From Stenocarpella maydis (taxonomy: Eukaryota > Ascomycota > Sordariomycetes > Diaporthales > Diaporthaceae), in contig NQMI01000005.1 in the NCBI GenBank assembly GCA_002270565.1, positions 124,001-188,000 on the forward strand: a stretch of DNA of 64,000 bases, read 5' to 3'. The position numbers and the translations under genes are program-made. The number at the start of each line of letters is the position of its first letter. The first letter of the stretch is position 1. The notes below the pieces were generated by a model that saw only the letters and a list, made by a program, of their open reading frames with translations, did not search any database and had not been told where the DNA came from. Shown one piece after another: positions 54,881-64,000 of the stretch.

Positions 54881-57140
54881 TCAGCCATCGGTGCGAGTGT
54901 TTTGGAGACCCTGTCGTGGGAACTCGACCTCCTCCTCGTCTGTCTCTTCACCATTCTCCTGAAAGAGTGTTTCTTGCGCTGTTACTCGTCAATAAGATGC
55001 CTCTCATGGGGTCAGGGACCAAGTGGGACTTACCACACCAAAGCTCAGAATAGACACCCCCCTGGTCCACTAATTCCCTGTGCGTGCCACTCTCCACAAC
55101 TGTACCGCCCCGTAGCACAATGATCAAGTCGGCGTCATATATGGTCCTCAATCGATGTGCAACGAAGACGCTGGTCCTGTTCTTCTCCCTCAGAATGGAG
55201 TTTATGTTCTGCATCAAGCCCTGCTCCGTGTGCGTGTCAAGGGCGCTGGTAGCCTCGTCGAAGAACAGCAGAGGGGGGTCCTTCAGAAGCAGCCGGGATA
55301 CTGCAAGACGTTGCTTCTCGCCTCCTGAGATCATGAGACCACGCTCGCCGACCCTTGTATTATACCCATCCTTCAAGCCCGCAATAGTGTCATGGATCCG
55401 AGCCCGCTTGGCAGCTGCGATGACGCGTTCCTCTGGCGCGTTGATGTCGCCGTAGCGGATGTTGTGCTCGATGGTGTCGTTGAAGAGGGGCGTGTCTTGT
55501 GGTACAACCCCGATGGAACGACGCAAGCTGCCAAGTCGGACCTGCCGGATGTCCTGATCATCGATCAGAACGCGGCCTTCCTGTGCGTCATAGAATCGGA
55601 ACAGCAGTCTCAACAAGGTTGACTTTCCGCACCCGGAGGGTCCGACAATGGCAACCTTCTTGCCGGCTGGAATAACGAGGTTCAGGTTGCGAAGAATTGG
55701 CCTGTCCGCATGGTAGCCGAAGGTAACATTCTCGAAGCGGATCTCGCCGCCTTTGGGAAGTGCTAGCGGGGGCGCATTCGGTGGCTCCTTGATGGTGACA
55801 TTCAGCTTTTGCAGGTTGAAGAGTGTCTCCATATCCAACAGACTCTGCCTGAGCTCGCGATAGACTGATCCCAGAAAGTTCAGTGGGACCGAAAGCTGGA
55901 AGACCAGCTGGTTGATCATGACCAGGTCACCCACTGTCAGGCTGCCGGTAGCTATACCATTGGCGCCTAGGTACATCATGCCTGTCAGGGCAGTGGAGAA
56001 GATGATGTTCTGTCCCGAGTTGAGGAAGGCCAGAGACGTGGCGACCTTGATGGACGACTTCTCGTACTGCTGTAGTGCCTTGTCGTACCGTGCGATCTCG
56101 AATTTTTCGTTGTTGAAATACTTGACTGCCTCGTAGTTTATGAGTGAGTCCACGGCGACTGTAGATGCCTTATTATCGGCTGCATTTGTCTGTCTGCGGA
56201 ACTTTGTTCTCCAAGCCGTTGTCCAGATCGTAAAGGCGGTGTACGTCGCCATGGTGATGGCGGTGATGGCTGCGAAGGAACCTCCATATTGGTACGTCAG
56301 GATACCGCAGACCATTGTAATTTCGAGAGCCGTTGGTATGACATGGAATACCATGCTGGTCAGCAGGAAACTAATACCCTTTGTTCCACGGTCGATGGCC
56401 CTTGTCAGGCCGCCAGTCTGCTTGGACAGATGAAAGCTCAGGTCCAGGCGCAGCAAGTGATCGAAGACATCGCAAGCCACCTTTCGGATGGCCTTTTGCG
56501 CGACAGATGCGAACACAGCATTTCGCAACTCCTGAAATACGGTGGCTCCTATCCGTGTCGCACCGTACGCAAAGATCATGGTGCTCGCAACAGTGATGAC
56601 GGTGCCACCCGTGGAAGCGACGTCAATGTTCATTGCGTCTACGATGCTCTTGAAGTAGAACGGCACCTGGACGTTGAGGACCTTGGCGCCCACGAGCAGA
56701 GACACGGCTAGCCCGACTCTCAGCTTTGTCGAAAAACTGTCCTTTGGCCAGAGGTATTGGGACATCTCTTTGATGATGGCCCAGTCTGCCTTGCGTTGTT
56801 CTTGGACTGTCTTGTCCAAGGGTGCCAGCGGATCGACCGGTGGCTTCGGAGGCGAGGATGCCTGCGAGGGCTTGGCCTGGTCATTTGTCTCGGGCTGTCT
56901 GGTAGAGGCTCCTGTCGGTGTAGAGGAGGAGGTCGAGGTCGGACCAGAGGTTGTCCTGCTCAGGGGCGCTGGGTTCTTGGGAGCCTCCCGCAGATGGCTT
57001 GTCGTCGTGAGGACTCGTATTCTTGAAGGATTTGAGGTCTGTGGCAGAAATTGCCTGCGGAATTGGTATTGTCGCTGTGCACGCGAGCAGCAGAGTGCCG
57101 GGTGGCCTCCCCGCGGGAGGAGGATGGTCCGCAATATCAT
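54881..57140 (-). CDS. ATM1: Mitochondrial ABC transporter of Fe-S biogenesis
   Basis: Two exons, 57140-55034 and 54978-54881, give 734 residues. The intron splits an Ala codon and restores the usual YSELWCAQETLF tail. The Arg-rich start [18 protein letters not shown] is a mitochondrial leader. The frame also stays open 96 codons upstream, but that part has no family resemblance. A half-transporter follows: membrane domain about residues 130-420 ([20 protein letters not shown] onward), then the nucleotide-binding domain with Walker [12 protein letters not shown], signature [10 protein letters not shown], Walker [13 protein letters not shown] and the H-loop VFVAHRLRT. It matches yeast Atm1 and human ABCB7, inner-membrane exporters of a glutathione-linked sulfur/Fe-S compound needed for cytosolic Fe-S proteins. 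Confidence 0.95.
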
Positions 57141-57725
57141 AATGACCGTGCTGGTCGTGATGCCGTGGCCAGCTCGGCTCCCACCTCTCCAACGCCGTCG
57201 AGAAGCGTGCCTAGCGCTCCATGCTAGCCGGTGGCAAGGTTGGCTCTGCGTGGGCTGGCTGGTGTGGGCTGGAAATGCGCGCTTCAGTCGCGGGCGCAAA
57301 GAAGGTTGAGAGAATGACGGGCTGAGCGGATGACGACGATGTCGCAATACCGCCCGAGCTCCATGCCATCCAGCCTCCAGCTCTGGCGGGTCCCTTGTAC
57401 CTTGTCTCAGCTTGGCCCTGGCTTCCAAGGGTCTCAGCCTCCAAACACCCTAACCCTGATGGGCACAGGGAAAGCAGGGCGTGCGAGCACCAGCCACACG
57501 GCGAGTATTCCTCACCACAGTAAGTAGTCTTGTTTCTTGTCTCAAAACTGCTAGCAGCTCGGTCCGGTCACATTTGTTCACTTGGGTGGGATTGTGGTAG
57601 TCAAATTCAAATCTCGGTACTCCATATACTACACACGAAGCTTGATGTTTACGGCACCTGACATCGTAGCCCTTCTCGCACAGCGCCTCGTCTTTTCTAG
57701 TTTCTTCTCCCCACTAAAGATCCCA
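57141..57725. other. Upstream region of ATM1 and spacer
   Basis: No recognised gene. The frames in the first 300 bp are the open but unsupported 5' extension of ATM1 and its shadows. No repeat was seen. Confidence 0.5.
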
Positions 57726-58005
57726 TTAGACCCGATTCAAGGCATTAAGATACTGCTCTACTACCGCGTGAAGCGCATCGTCGAGCCGTTCTCCGTGAGA
57801 GTGCAGCGCATCTGAAGCATCCTGGCCCAACCGAGCCTTCACCCAGTCCCTGACAGTCTCCCTGTCTTATGGAAGCATTGTGCAGGGCAGTGCTCACTCC
57901 ATAGAGCGATTGAGAAATGCCGACGAACACCTCATCCTGCTCGAAATCAGGGATATCTGTGCGAATCTCCTTCCAAGCAGGGCCCCGGATCTCAAAAGAA
58001 GGCAT
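57726..58005 (-). CDS. Small unassigned gene candidate split between two frames
   Basis: A minus-strand frame starts MPSFEIRGPAWKEIRTDIPD and continues FEQDEV. In the next frame the sequence is again strongly protein-like and helical: ETVRDWVKARLGQDASDALH, then ERLDDALHAVVEQYLNALNR, then a stop at 57726-57728. A 67-nt intron (57928-57862, GTTCGT donor, GACAG acceptor) would join them in phase into a 70-residue protein, although the donor is weak. A frameshift is the alternative. No family is recognised. It sits between ATM1 and the Zn2Cys6 regulator on the same strand. Confidence 0.35.
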
Positions 58006-58377
58006 CCGGAACTGAGCAGGAGGAATGAGGATAATAAGGATAGAATGTCAACAACTGGGGAAAAGGAGTAGACTCTGGACGTACTAAGCTACGTCGAAGG
58101 CGCCCAGAAAGAGAGCCAGATGATGCGAGATAGACATGATAGTTTATATGCATACCTTGGTCTTGAAACCTCTATGATCGACTGTTTTCCTTCGCCCATA
58201 ACTCCAAGCGAACTCGTGCAGATGACACTGTGCAAAGATTATCCCAAAAGCTAGAAAGTGAGGCAAAAAATCTATGCTCACCAGAAGTATAGGCCAGGCA
58301 TGGAGTCGCTTTCAAACCAGCTCATTGCACCTTGTCCTTCAGGCACAAACATTGCATCCGTCATACGCTGCGAGCTG
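58006..58377. other. Spacer after the transcription factor gene
   Basis: This is the 3' flank of the Zn2Cys6 gene and possibly the promoter of the small candidate gene. Nothing else is seen. Confidence 0.5.
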
Positions 58378-60851
58378 TTAGGATGAGCAAGCACGGTGAC
58401 CGGCTACAGCCACAGGATTCTGGGGTGTAATGGCGAGGCGGAGGCAAGAAATACTGACCGAGAAATCCCATTCCTCCATACGCCCTGGTGACGGGCCAAA
58501 CTCGTCCACAGCCCCCGGTGCATTGTGCCTCTTCGTACCCTCCAACATCGACTCCATCAGCGGCACGCACATCTCAGCAGCCTTCTCGGCCTCGCCAATC
58601 AGGGACCGCGCAACTTCCGCCTCGTCAGCGGCTTTTGACCCGAACCTCTGGAGGGCCTCGGTTTGCGCCACCAGCATGGACGACATGAGGAACCCCTTGA
58701 TGCTCGTCTCGCCGGCTTCGAGGCAACGCCAAGACCACTCCTTGGCCTCCTCCGTGACGGCTGCGAGGTCTCGCCTCAGGCGCGTGGGGCCGAGGCCCTC
58801 GTCATCCTGGAGCTGCGCGTGCAGCTCCATCGGGATGGTGAAAGCCACTTGGACGGCGGCGGTCCGGAAGAAGCCTGCCCCGCAGGTGATGAGCCGCGCC
58901 AAGAGCTCCTCGCTGGATACTGACGGGCCTGTCGGTGCCTCCGGGTATGCAAGCGGTGCCGACGCTGCTGTGCCGGCGACGGACGACGAGGGCCGGGCGG
59001 CGCACCATATTTTCAACAGGGTCTCGAGGACAGTTTGTCGCGAGAATGCATAGACGGGGGACTCGAGCGACGCGGCGAAATAAGGTATGTGCAATGAGGT
59101 AAAGTACCTGTTCATGATGCACTCTGAGGCCTGGGCAGCGAAACGGGCTGATGGCGCGTCCCGGAGTGGGTGGAGTCTGTGGCGGAGCTCCTTGAAAGCT
59201 TCTCTAAATTCCTTGTCAAGCTGAAGTGTTTTCTCGTAGGTCCCGCCTGAAGCGTTGAGATCGTTGAGAAATTTCGTAACTTTCAATCTGATTGGGTATG
59301 TCGCCCGCAATGCTCTTGGGACTGACATAATGGTCGAATTGCTGTTGTCATTCGACACATGGCTAGGCCCAGTAGTGAGTGCCTCATCATCGATGTTGCC
59401 CGGCACCTCTGAGTCGAAGTCAGCCATTGAGATCAGCGGCGGCCCACCTTTGGAGATGCTCGATTGCAAGGATATCTCGATAATGGTATTCCAGAGCCTT
59501 TTTCTCATCTCTGCCGCCATTGGGGTCATCTCAGGGAGGTGCCGTGGGTCGCGGTGTAAGCCCATTGTAATCGCCGTCCTGATGAGCGAGCCTGCTGAGA
59601 TCCATATGCTGTCGCCGGTCACATCGACGAGTTCCATGGCAAGGATAAAAAGAATCCGAATCTGCACCATCTGGATCCTGAGACGGCTCTTGAAAACAGG
59701 CTCGGAGAGATACGTTTGGGCCTCGTAGATCCATCTTACTGCTTCTGTGCGCAAAGTAAAGTTCGAGTCGTGTGTGACAGCACCTAGAGCAAGGACCAGC
59801 TTCAGCTGGACGAGAAAAGCGGTATCATGCAGAGCGTTAGGCTTGGCCCATATGGCTTCGTAGTCTCTCTTGAAAGTGGGAATGTGAAGAACTCGGTACA
59901 ATGTCTCGATAGTCTCGAGATAGCGGGCGACAAGGCAATCGGCGAGATGCTTCAGAGGCAAGTGCCGGGTTGGCGGACAAGGCCAGGGAGGCGCCCGCCC
60001 GCTCTTGAGTTGCCGACCAAGGTTCTTGCATTTTTCTAATAAATTCAACACCCGGGGGTGGCCCTCCCTAAGATATGGCTCGATCAACGAGACAAAGCTT
60101 TTCGTCTGGTGCAGTTAGCTCGTCGAGGTCCCGTCCAATGTTTTGGTGGCCAAGACCCAGTGTCTACTCACGTTAGGCAAAGCAGCGTTCATCCAGTGGC
60201 TTTGGCCAAGTAAGCGCGTTTTGTGTGAGATGGAGCGAGACATCAGAGCAGACTGGCCGAACAAGGGGCTGCTGGTGTTGCCGCCATGTACGTGAAATGT
60301 GCCTGCAAACTTTGACGAAGTCGTCTCAATACCGACGGTGGGAGCGGAAGCTGTTGTCTGCAGGGTTCTTGCTGTAGCCTCTGACAGCTGCTCCTCCAGA
60401 TGTCTAATCCTGCTTTGCATCAAAGTGATGTCACGGGCAGATAGTTCGGTCGTGGTGGTTTCAGGCGACAAGTATTCTTGTACAGCACTCGCTGGTGGAC
60501 CTTCACAGGCTGAAGCAGTAGAAGGCGGTGGTTCCACGGGCAGACTCCTTTTTGGGGCTGGCGCCAATCTTGGGTGATCATGGCGGTAGTCTGGTTGGGT
60601 TGATTGAGGTCGAGGCTGGTGTGCTCGTTGTGGTTCCTCCTCATCATATACACAGGCCTCCTTTCTCCTGGCCCGCGTACAGTTGCTGCAAGGGGTCTGA
60701 CGATTGCATTTTGTCTTGCGTCTCCTGCAGACTGAGCAAGACCTGTGTACGTGTTGTATCAGTACAAGCCTTCAAAGTGACCTCAACTGTGGCACACAGG
60801 CAGACTAGAGACCTACGTGGTGGGCCGCCTGCGTCGGCGGCCCTGCTCCAT
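58378..60851 (-). CDS. Zn2Cys6 fungal transcription factor
   Basis: Three exons, 60851-60817, 60742-60172 and 60105-58378, join in phase and give about 777 residues. A tiny first exon (MEQGRRRRRPTT) leads into SCSVCRRRKTKCNRQTPC and SNCTRARRKEAC, the six cysteines of a Zn2Cys6 DNA-binding cluster. A Gln/Pro-rich linker and a short coiled-coil-like stretch (RIRHLEEQLSEATARTL) follow. The fungal-specific middle homology region (PF04082 type) includes YLETIETLYRVLHIPTFKRD, AGSLIRTAITMGLHRDPRH and EMRKRLWNTIIE. A 39-nt in-frame segment near the 3' end has splice-like ends, so the last 15-30 residues are uncertain. The target pathway is unknown. Confidence 0.9.
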
Positions 60852-60993
60852 CTTGATGAGGGATCGGACCGAGGCTTACAAAAGTGGTAACAGCGAACTG
60901 CGACTATGCGGCCTTCTGGGAGAGTAGCACACGGGAGAAGCACACGACAGTTAGTTCCCTATGCAGAGTATGACCGAACTCGAAATGAGAAAT

Positions 60994-61063
60994 AATTCGG
61001 GGGAAGGAATTCGGGGGAAGGAATTCGGGGGAAGGAATTCGGGGGAGGGAATTCGGGTGGGGG
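60994..61063. repeat. Five tandem 14-bp units upstream of the Zn2Cys6 gene
   Basis: Three perfect copies of AATTCGGGGGAAGG (60994-61035) are followed by two diverged copies (61036-61063). The block lies about 140-210 bp upstream of the regulator's start codon, inside its likely promoter or 5' leader. Confidence 0.9.
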
Positions 61064-61128
61064 TGGAGAAGGCGGGGCTGTTTGAAGCCGACTGCATCAT
61101 GGGTGTCTGTCGTCTGCCACTTTACTGG

Positions 61129-61152
61129 TCCCGATCCCGATCCCGATCCCGA
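61129..61152. repeat. Four tandem TCCCGA hexamers
   Basis: Four perfect hexamers occur about 280 bp upstream of the Zn2Cys6 start codon, close to the 14-bp repeat block. This is a simple sequence repeat with no assigned role. Confidence 0.85.
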
Positions 61153-61373
61153 AGTTGTTCTCCGACATCCGAGCCTTGCCAAGGGTTACGACGTACTACC
61201 CAGCAAACGCACCCCAAACACCTAATTTAGACCCGTTATATTGAATCATCTAAGAATGCTAAAAATACGCTGAGAATATATTCAAATATGATAAATCCTG
61301 GGATTGCAAGGGGGTTGTTAGACTTGAGAGAGAAGCAGTTAGTCAAGGACGGGCAACCACACTAGCAAAGACA

Positions 61374-61614
61374 CCAGCTGGCGTCGGCTGTCACCCAGCT
61401 GCAGTCCTGGGCTCCCCAGGCACCCCGGCCAACCTCTAAAGAAATACTTTATTTTGTTCTTATTTAAATTTTAGTGGGCTGTATCACGTACTTAAACACG
61501 TACTAGTCAATTAGTGTTAATTCTCGGCTATGGCGTTGAGGGGAGAGTTCCAGCGTAGCTACAGCCATCTAGATATGGATGGCCAGCTGAGGTTGTCAGC
61601 TGGGCGCCAGCTGG
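61374..61614. mobile_element. MITE-like element with CAGCTGG-rich inverted ends
   Basis: The left end (61374-61401) and right end (61584-61614) are imperfect inverted copies built around CAGCTGG...CAGCTG. They enclose about 180 bp of AT-rich, non-coding DNA. A miniature inverted-repeat transposon or a long hairpin would both fit. No target-site duplication was confirmed. Confidence 0.4.
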
Positions 61615-62676
61615 AGCCGGGCCGCTAGGCTAGTATATGAGCCTACACTTCTGATTCCCAGCAACGCCACTATTCCCCATAAATAGAATTAGGAAATGTG
61701 TATCTGATATAGTGTATCTTAGTATGAATCACTCCGTATAAGGGGTGGCGTATATTTATGTAGTCCGACTGATAGGACACTTGTATTGCTAGCTGACAGG
61801 GCCACAGCAACCAGTAAACAATGTGGCTAGAAAGGATAAGAGGCTAAAATTAATTAGGGTGAGCTCGATTCTGATTAGCTAGCCCGGGATATGATCGCGG
61901 CCAATACATGGAAGTGATAGGATCATTGTGGATGATGAAAGGTGTACCGGGGCAGGTGGTTAATGGGAGAGAACGAGGCCATCAGTCAATGTAATAAACC
62001 AGCGAGTGTCCGACAGGAGAAAAATGTGCATCGACGGTGACTCGATATGGTGTGTGCTCTCTAGCAAGTAGCTAACTAAACTGGCTACTCCAACAACTCT
62101 AGTCTAAAAGGCTATCCCGTGGGTGTGGATATCGTGGGAGCGTGTATTGGTAGGCCTGGGGAGCTACGAGCTTCTTCCGGTGCCTTTTTAGTTGACCAGT
62201 GTAATTAATGGCGGTGTTGGTATTGGTTTTTTTGTTTGTTATTGGCTGAAATTGTGCGATGTACCAAAGTGCAAGGAGCCACGGAGCAAACGACAAGGCT
62301 GTAAGGGCCACAGCAAACGGCAACTTGTTGGCTCGCCCCTCGCAGCTGAACCCCATTGCTCCTCCTCCTTCAGCTGGGATGGCCAAGCACGCTCGGGCCA
62401 TGTGCACTCATCCAAAGCACGTTCAGCAGGTACACTATCTATGTATCTCTACTGCACTTTGTCTGCGACTCTTCTCCTTTTCATGTGGCGCGTTTGCTGG
62501 CGGTGACATCACCAACCAACACGCACCGTCTTGACTTCCACTTACTTGTTCTTTATTGACAAAAAAACCAGTCACATCCCCATCCCACTGGTCGTATATC
62601 CCGTCAGGACACAAATAGACGGGCCTGTCCTCCAGTCTCCCGCTTGGAAGCCCTTCCATGCGTCCTCACCTGCAGC

Positions 62677-64000
62677 ATGGCTCCAGCACCAAACCCAACA
62701 CCGCTCAGCAATGGTCTGCTTTGCATCTACAAACAGTACAAGGCAGACACCGAGACCATCGCCGGCTGGCTCAAGGTAAATGCCGTCAAGCGTGGCTACA
62801 AGTTTGATGGCCAGGATGGGACAAACATTCGAACATCAGACTTCATCCCCAGTACGTCCCCCCCCCCTCGCAGTGCCTCTTTACCCGCGACAACGACCCC
62901 GCAGCTATGATCTGATGTCTAGGAACGACTACCAGCTACACCCCTATCTTCTTTGAACGGTATTGCATACATCATCCTCCCAGTCCTTGGCTGCTAACGT
63001 TTGTGATCCTGCAGTGGCCAAGCAAATCGTTGCGGACGCAAGGCATACCAGGTTCAGCCTACTCCCAGCCATCCAGAAAGCCTTTCGTCGAGCCATCCTT
63101 TCTTCGAAGGAGTGTACTGCTTGGTACGAGCAAAATACGGAGGGCCAATGGAAGAGCAATGAGATGCACGCCTGTATTTCAACCCATGTATTTTTGCTAT
63201 CGCACAGTTGTCATTGAATGTTTAAACTGACCCGCGTACAGACTTCACAGTGATCCTGAGCACTACATGGGATATAATCCGCTCAGCCGCTGATTTTTCC
63301 GACCAGCAGCCCAAGACCCAACGGCCAAGTCTAAAGAAGAGCAGGCCCAAGGCTCGGGAAGCAGTTACCGAGAACAAGATTGTTGTCTCATCCAATCGTT
63401 TTTCTCCCGTCTCCATCGACGTAGGTGGCGACGAAGACAAAGATGAGCTGGATGATGTAGTCGTGGGAGGCGTCGCGTTGACCCATACCCCCACGAACAG
63501 CAAGAAATACAAACCATCATATGCGGTAACCCCTGCCAAGATCAGCCCTGACGAGGGTCAGATTGAGGAAGAATTCTGGTTTGCCATCCAGTCCTTCCTC
63601 CAAGAGCAACACAGGGTCCGCCAAGAGGTGAAGCGCTACTGGAACGACTACAAAAACCACGAGAGCAACCTCATCATGGCCACCTTCGGCACTCGCATGG
63701 CCATCGACCTCATTCGCAGATCGGAGATTGAGCTGGGTCTGCAGGTCAATCGGCCTGCGAGGTTCCCCGAAGCCAAGTACCCGGTCTCTACCTTCCCTGC
63801 TCTGCTCGTCGGTGCGAAACAGCAGGGCAACCAGCCTCCCGATGCCCCGTTAGACGGGTTTGTTCACGTATCGAGACATCTGAATGAGCTGACACTGTAC
63901 AACACTTATTCGACCCTCAAGTTTTGGTGGTACTGCCTCAGGGATGACTATTCATACGCTGTCGACGAGGAGATCTTTTCGAGAAAAGAGTTCAAACGCC
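62677..64000 (+). CDS. DUF6604-domain protein, 3' end beyond window
   Basis: Three exons are seen: 62677-62851, 63015-63173 and 63242 to the window edge. Both introns restore conserved text: DFIP|MAKQIVADAR and MHA|YFTVIL. The protein begins MAPAPNPTPLSNGLLCIYKQ and YKADTETIAGWLKVNAVKRG, the mark of the fungal DUF6604 N-terminal domain (about residues 10-200). A charged, low-complexity linker (KKSRPKAREAV, DEDKDELDD) interrupts it, followed by EEEFWFAIQSFLQEQHRVRQ and a helical region. DUF6604 proteins are usually large, over 700 residues, and uncharacterised. About 360 residues are visible here. Confidence 0.8.

Larger units (their letters stand above)
60852..62676. other. Intergenic with tandem repeats and a MITE-like element
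   Basis: This holds the promoter of the Zn2Cys6 gene on the left and of the DUF6604 gene on the right. The repeats at 60994-61063, 61129-61152 and 61374-61614 are listed separately. About 61200-62100 is AT-rich with no open frame of note. Confidence 0.6.

Noticed and set aside
57141..57428. 96-codon N-terminal extension of ATM1
   Set aside because: In frame but Arg/Pro-rich without resemblance; the internal Met starts a proper mitochondrial leader and normal family length.

Overview
The window is nuclear DNA of a filamentous ascomycete (Pezizomycotina, most likely Sordariomycetes). Genes lie on both strands with long spacers and short GT-AG introns (about 50-160 nt, often with a CTAAC or CTGAC branch site). 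The protein set fits: a CBM1-linked GH5 endoglucanase, a stand-alone AA8 cytochrome domain, a Zn2Cys6 regulator, DUF6604 and fungal ABC/MFS transporters. There are no bacterial features. Exon limits below were worked out by hand from splice signals and reading phase.

Layout. 1-7.7 kb: sparse, one uncharacterised gene (2.2-3.8 kb) and a small MITE-like element (6.1 kb). 7.7-8.9 kb: a phosphotransferase/kinase-like gene with a frame break. 9.2-14.2 kb: an orphan exon, a secreted CAP/PR-1-like protein and a beta-carbonic anhydrase. 16.7-24.7 kb: GH5 endoglucanase, PAN/Apple membrane protein, FAD-dependent oxidoreductase and UNC93-like transporter. 24.7-30.6 kb: gene-poor, holding a degraded 2.2 kb DNA transposon with about 115-bp terminal inverted repeats and signs of RIP. 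30.6-32.1 kb: a phosphatidylserine-decarboxylase-family enzyme of the PsiD-like type. 32.6-34.5 kb: gene remnants. 34.7-37.5 kb: divergent housekeeping pair, polyprenyl diphosphate synthase (COQ1) and V-ATPase assembly factor (VMA12). 38.2-42.1 kb: an ESCO/Eco1-type zinc-finger protein without an acetyltransferase domain, an MFS fragment, a small unassigned gene and the AA8 protein. 44.6-51.7 kb: a xanthine dehydrogenase-family molybdoenzyme followed by a Dal5/TNA1-type permease. 52.7-60.9 kb: F-box-like protein, mitochondrial ABC transporter ATM1, a small split-frame candidate and a Zn2Cys6 transcription factor. 62.7 kb to the end: the 5' part of a DUF6604 gene.

How genes may work together. 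The clearest functional pair is the purine/nicotinate hydroxylase and the adjacent anion permease, both with GATA-type sites upstream. They look like a small uptake-plus-oxidation unit for an N-heterocycle. The FAD oxidoreductase and UNC93 transporter share strand and proximity but no proven pathway. Endoglucanase, AA8 and CAP proteins suggest a plant-biomass or plant-associated lifestyle. I found no rRNA, tRNA, CRISPR or viral genes. No wholly new system is demonstrated. The best leads are the hydroxylase/permease pair with its altered pocket and GC-AG intron, the PsiD-like decarboxylase beside a transposon, the unassigned degraded transposon, and the zinc-finger-only Eco1 relative.
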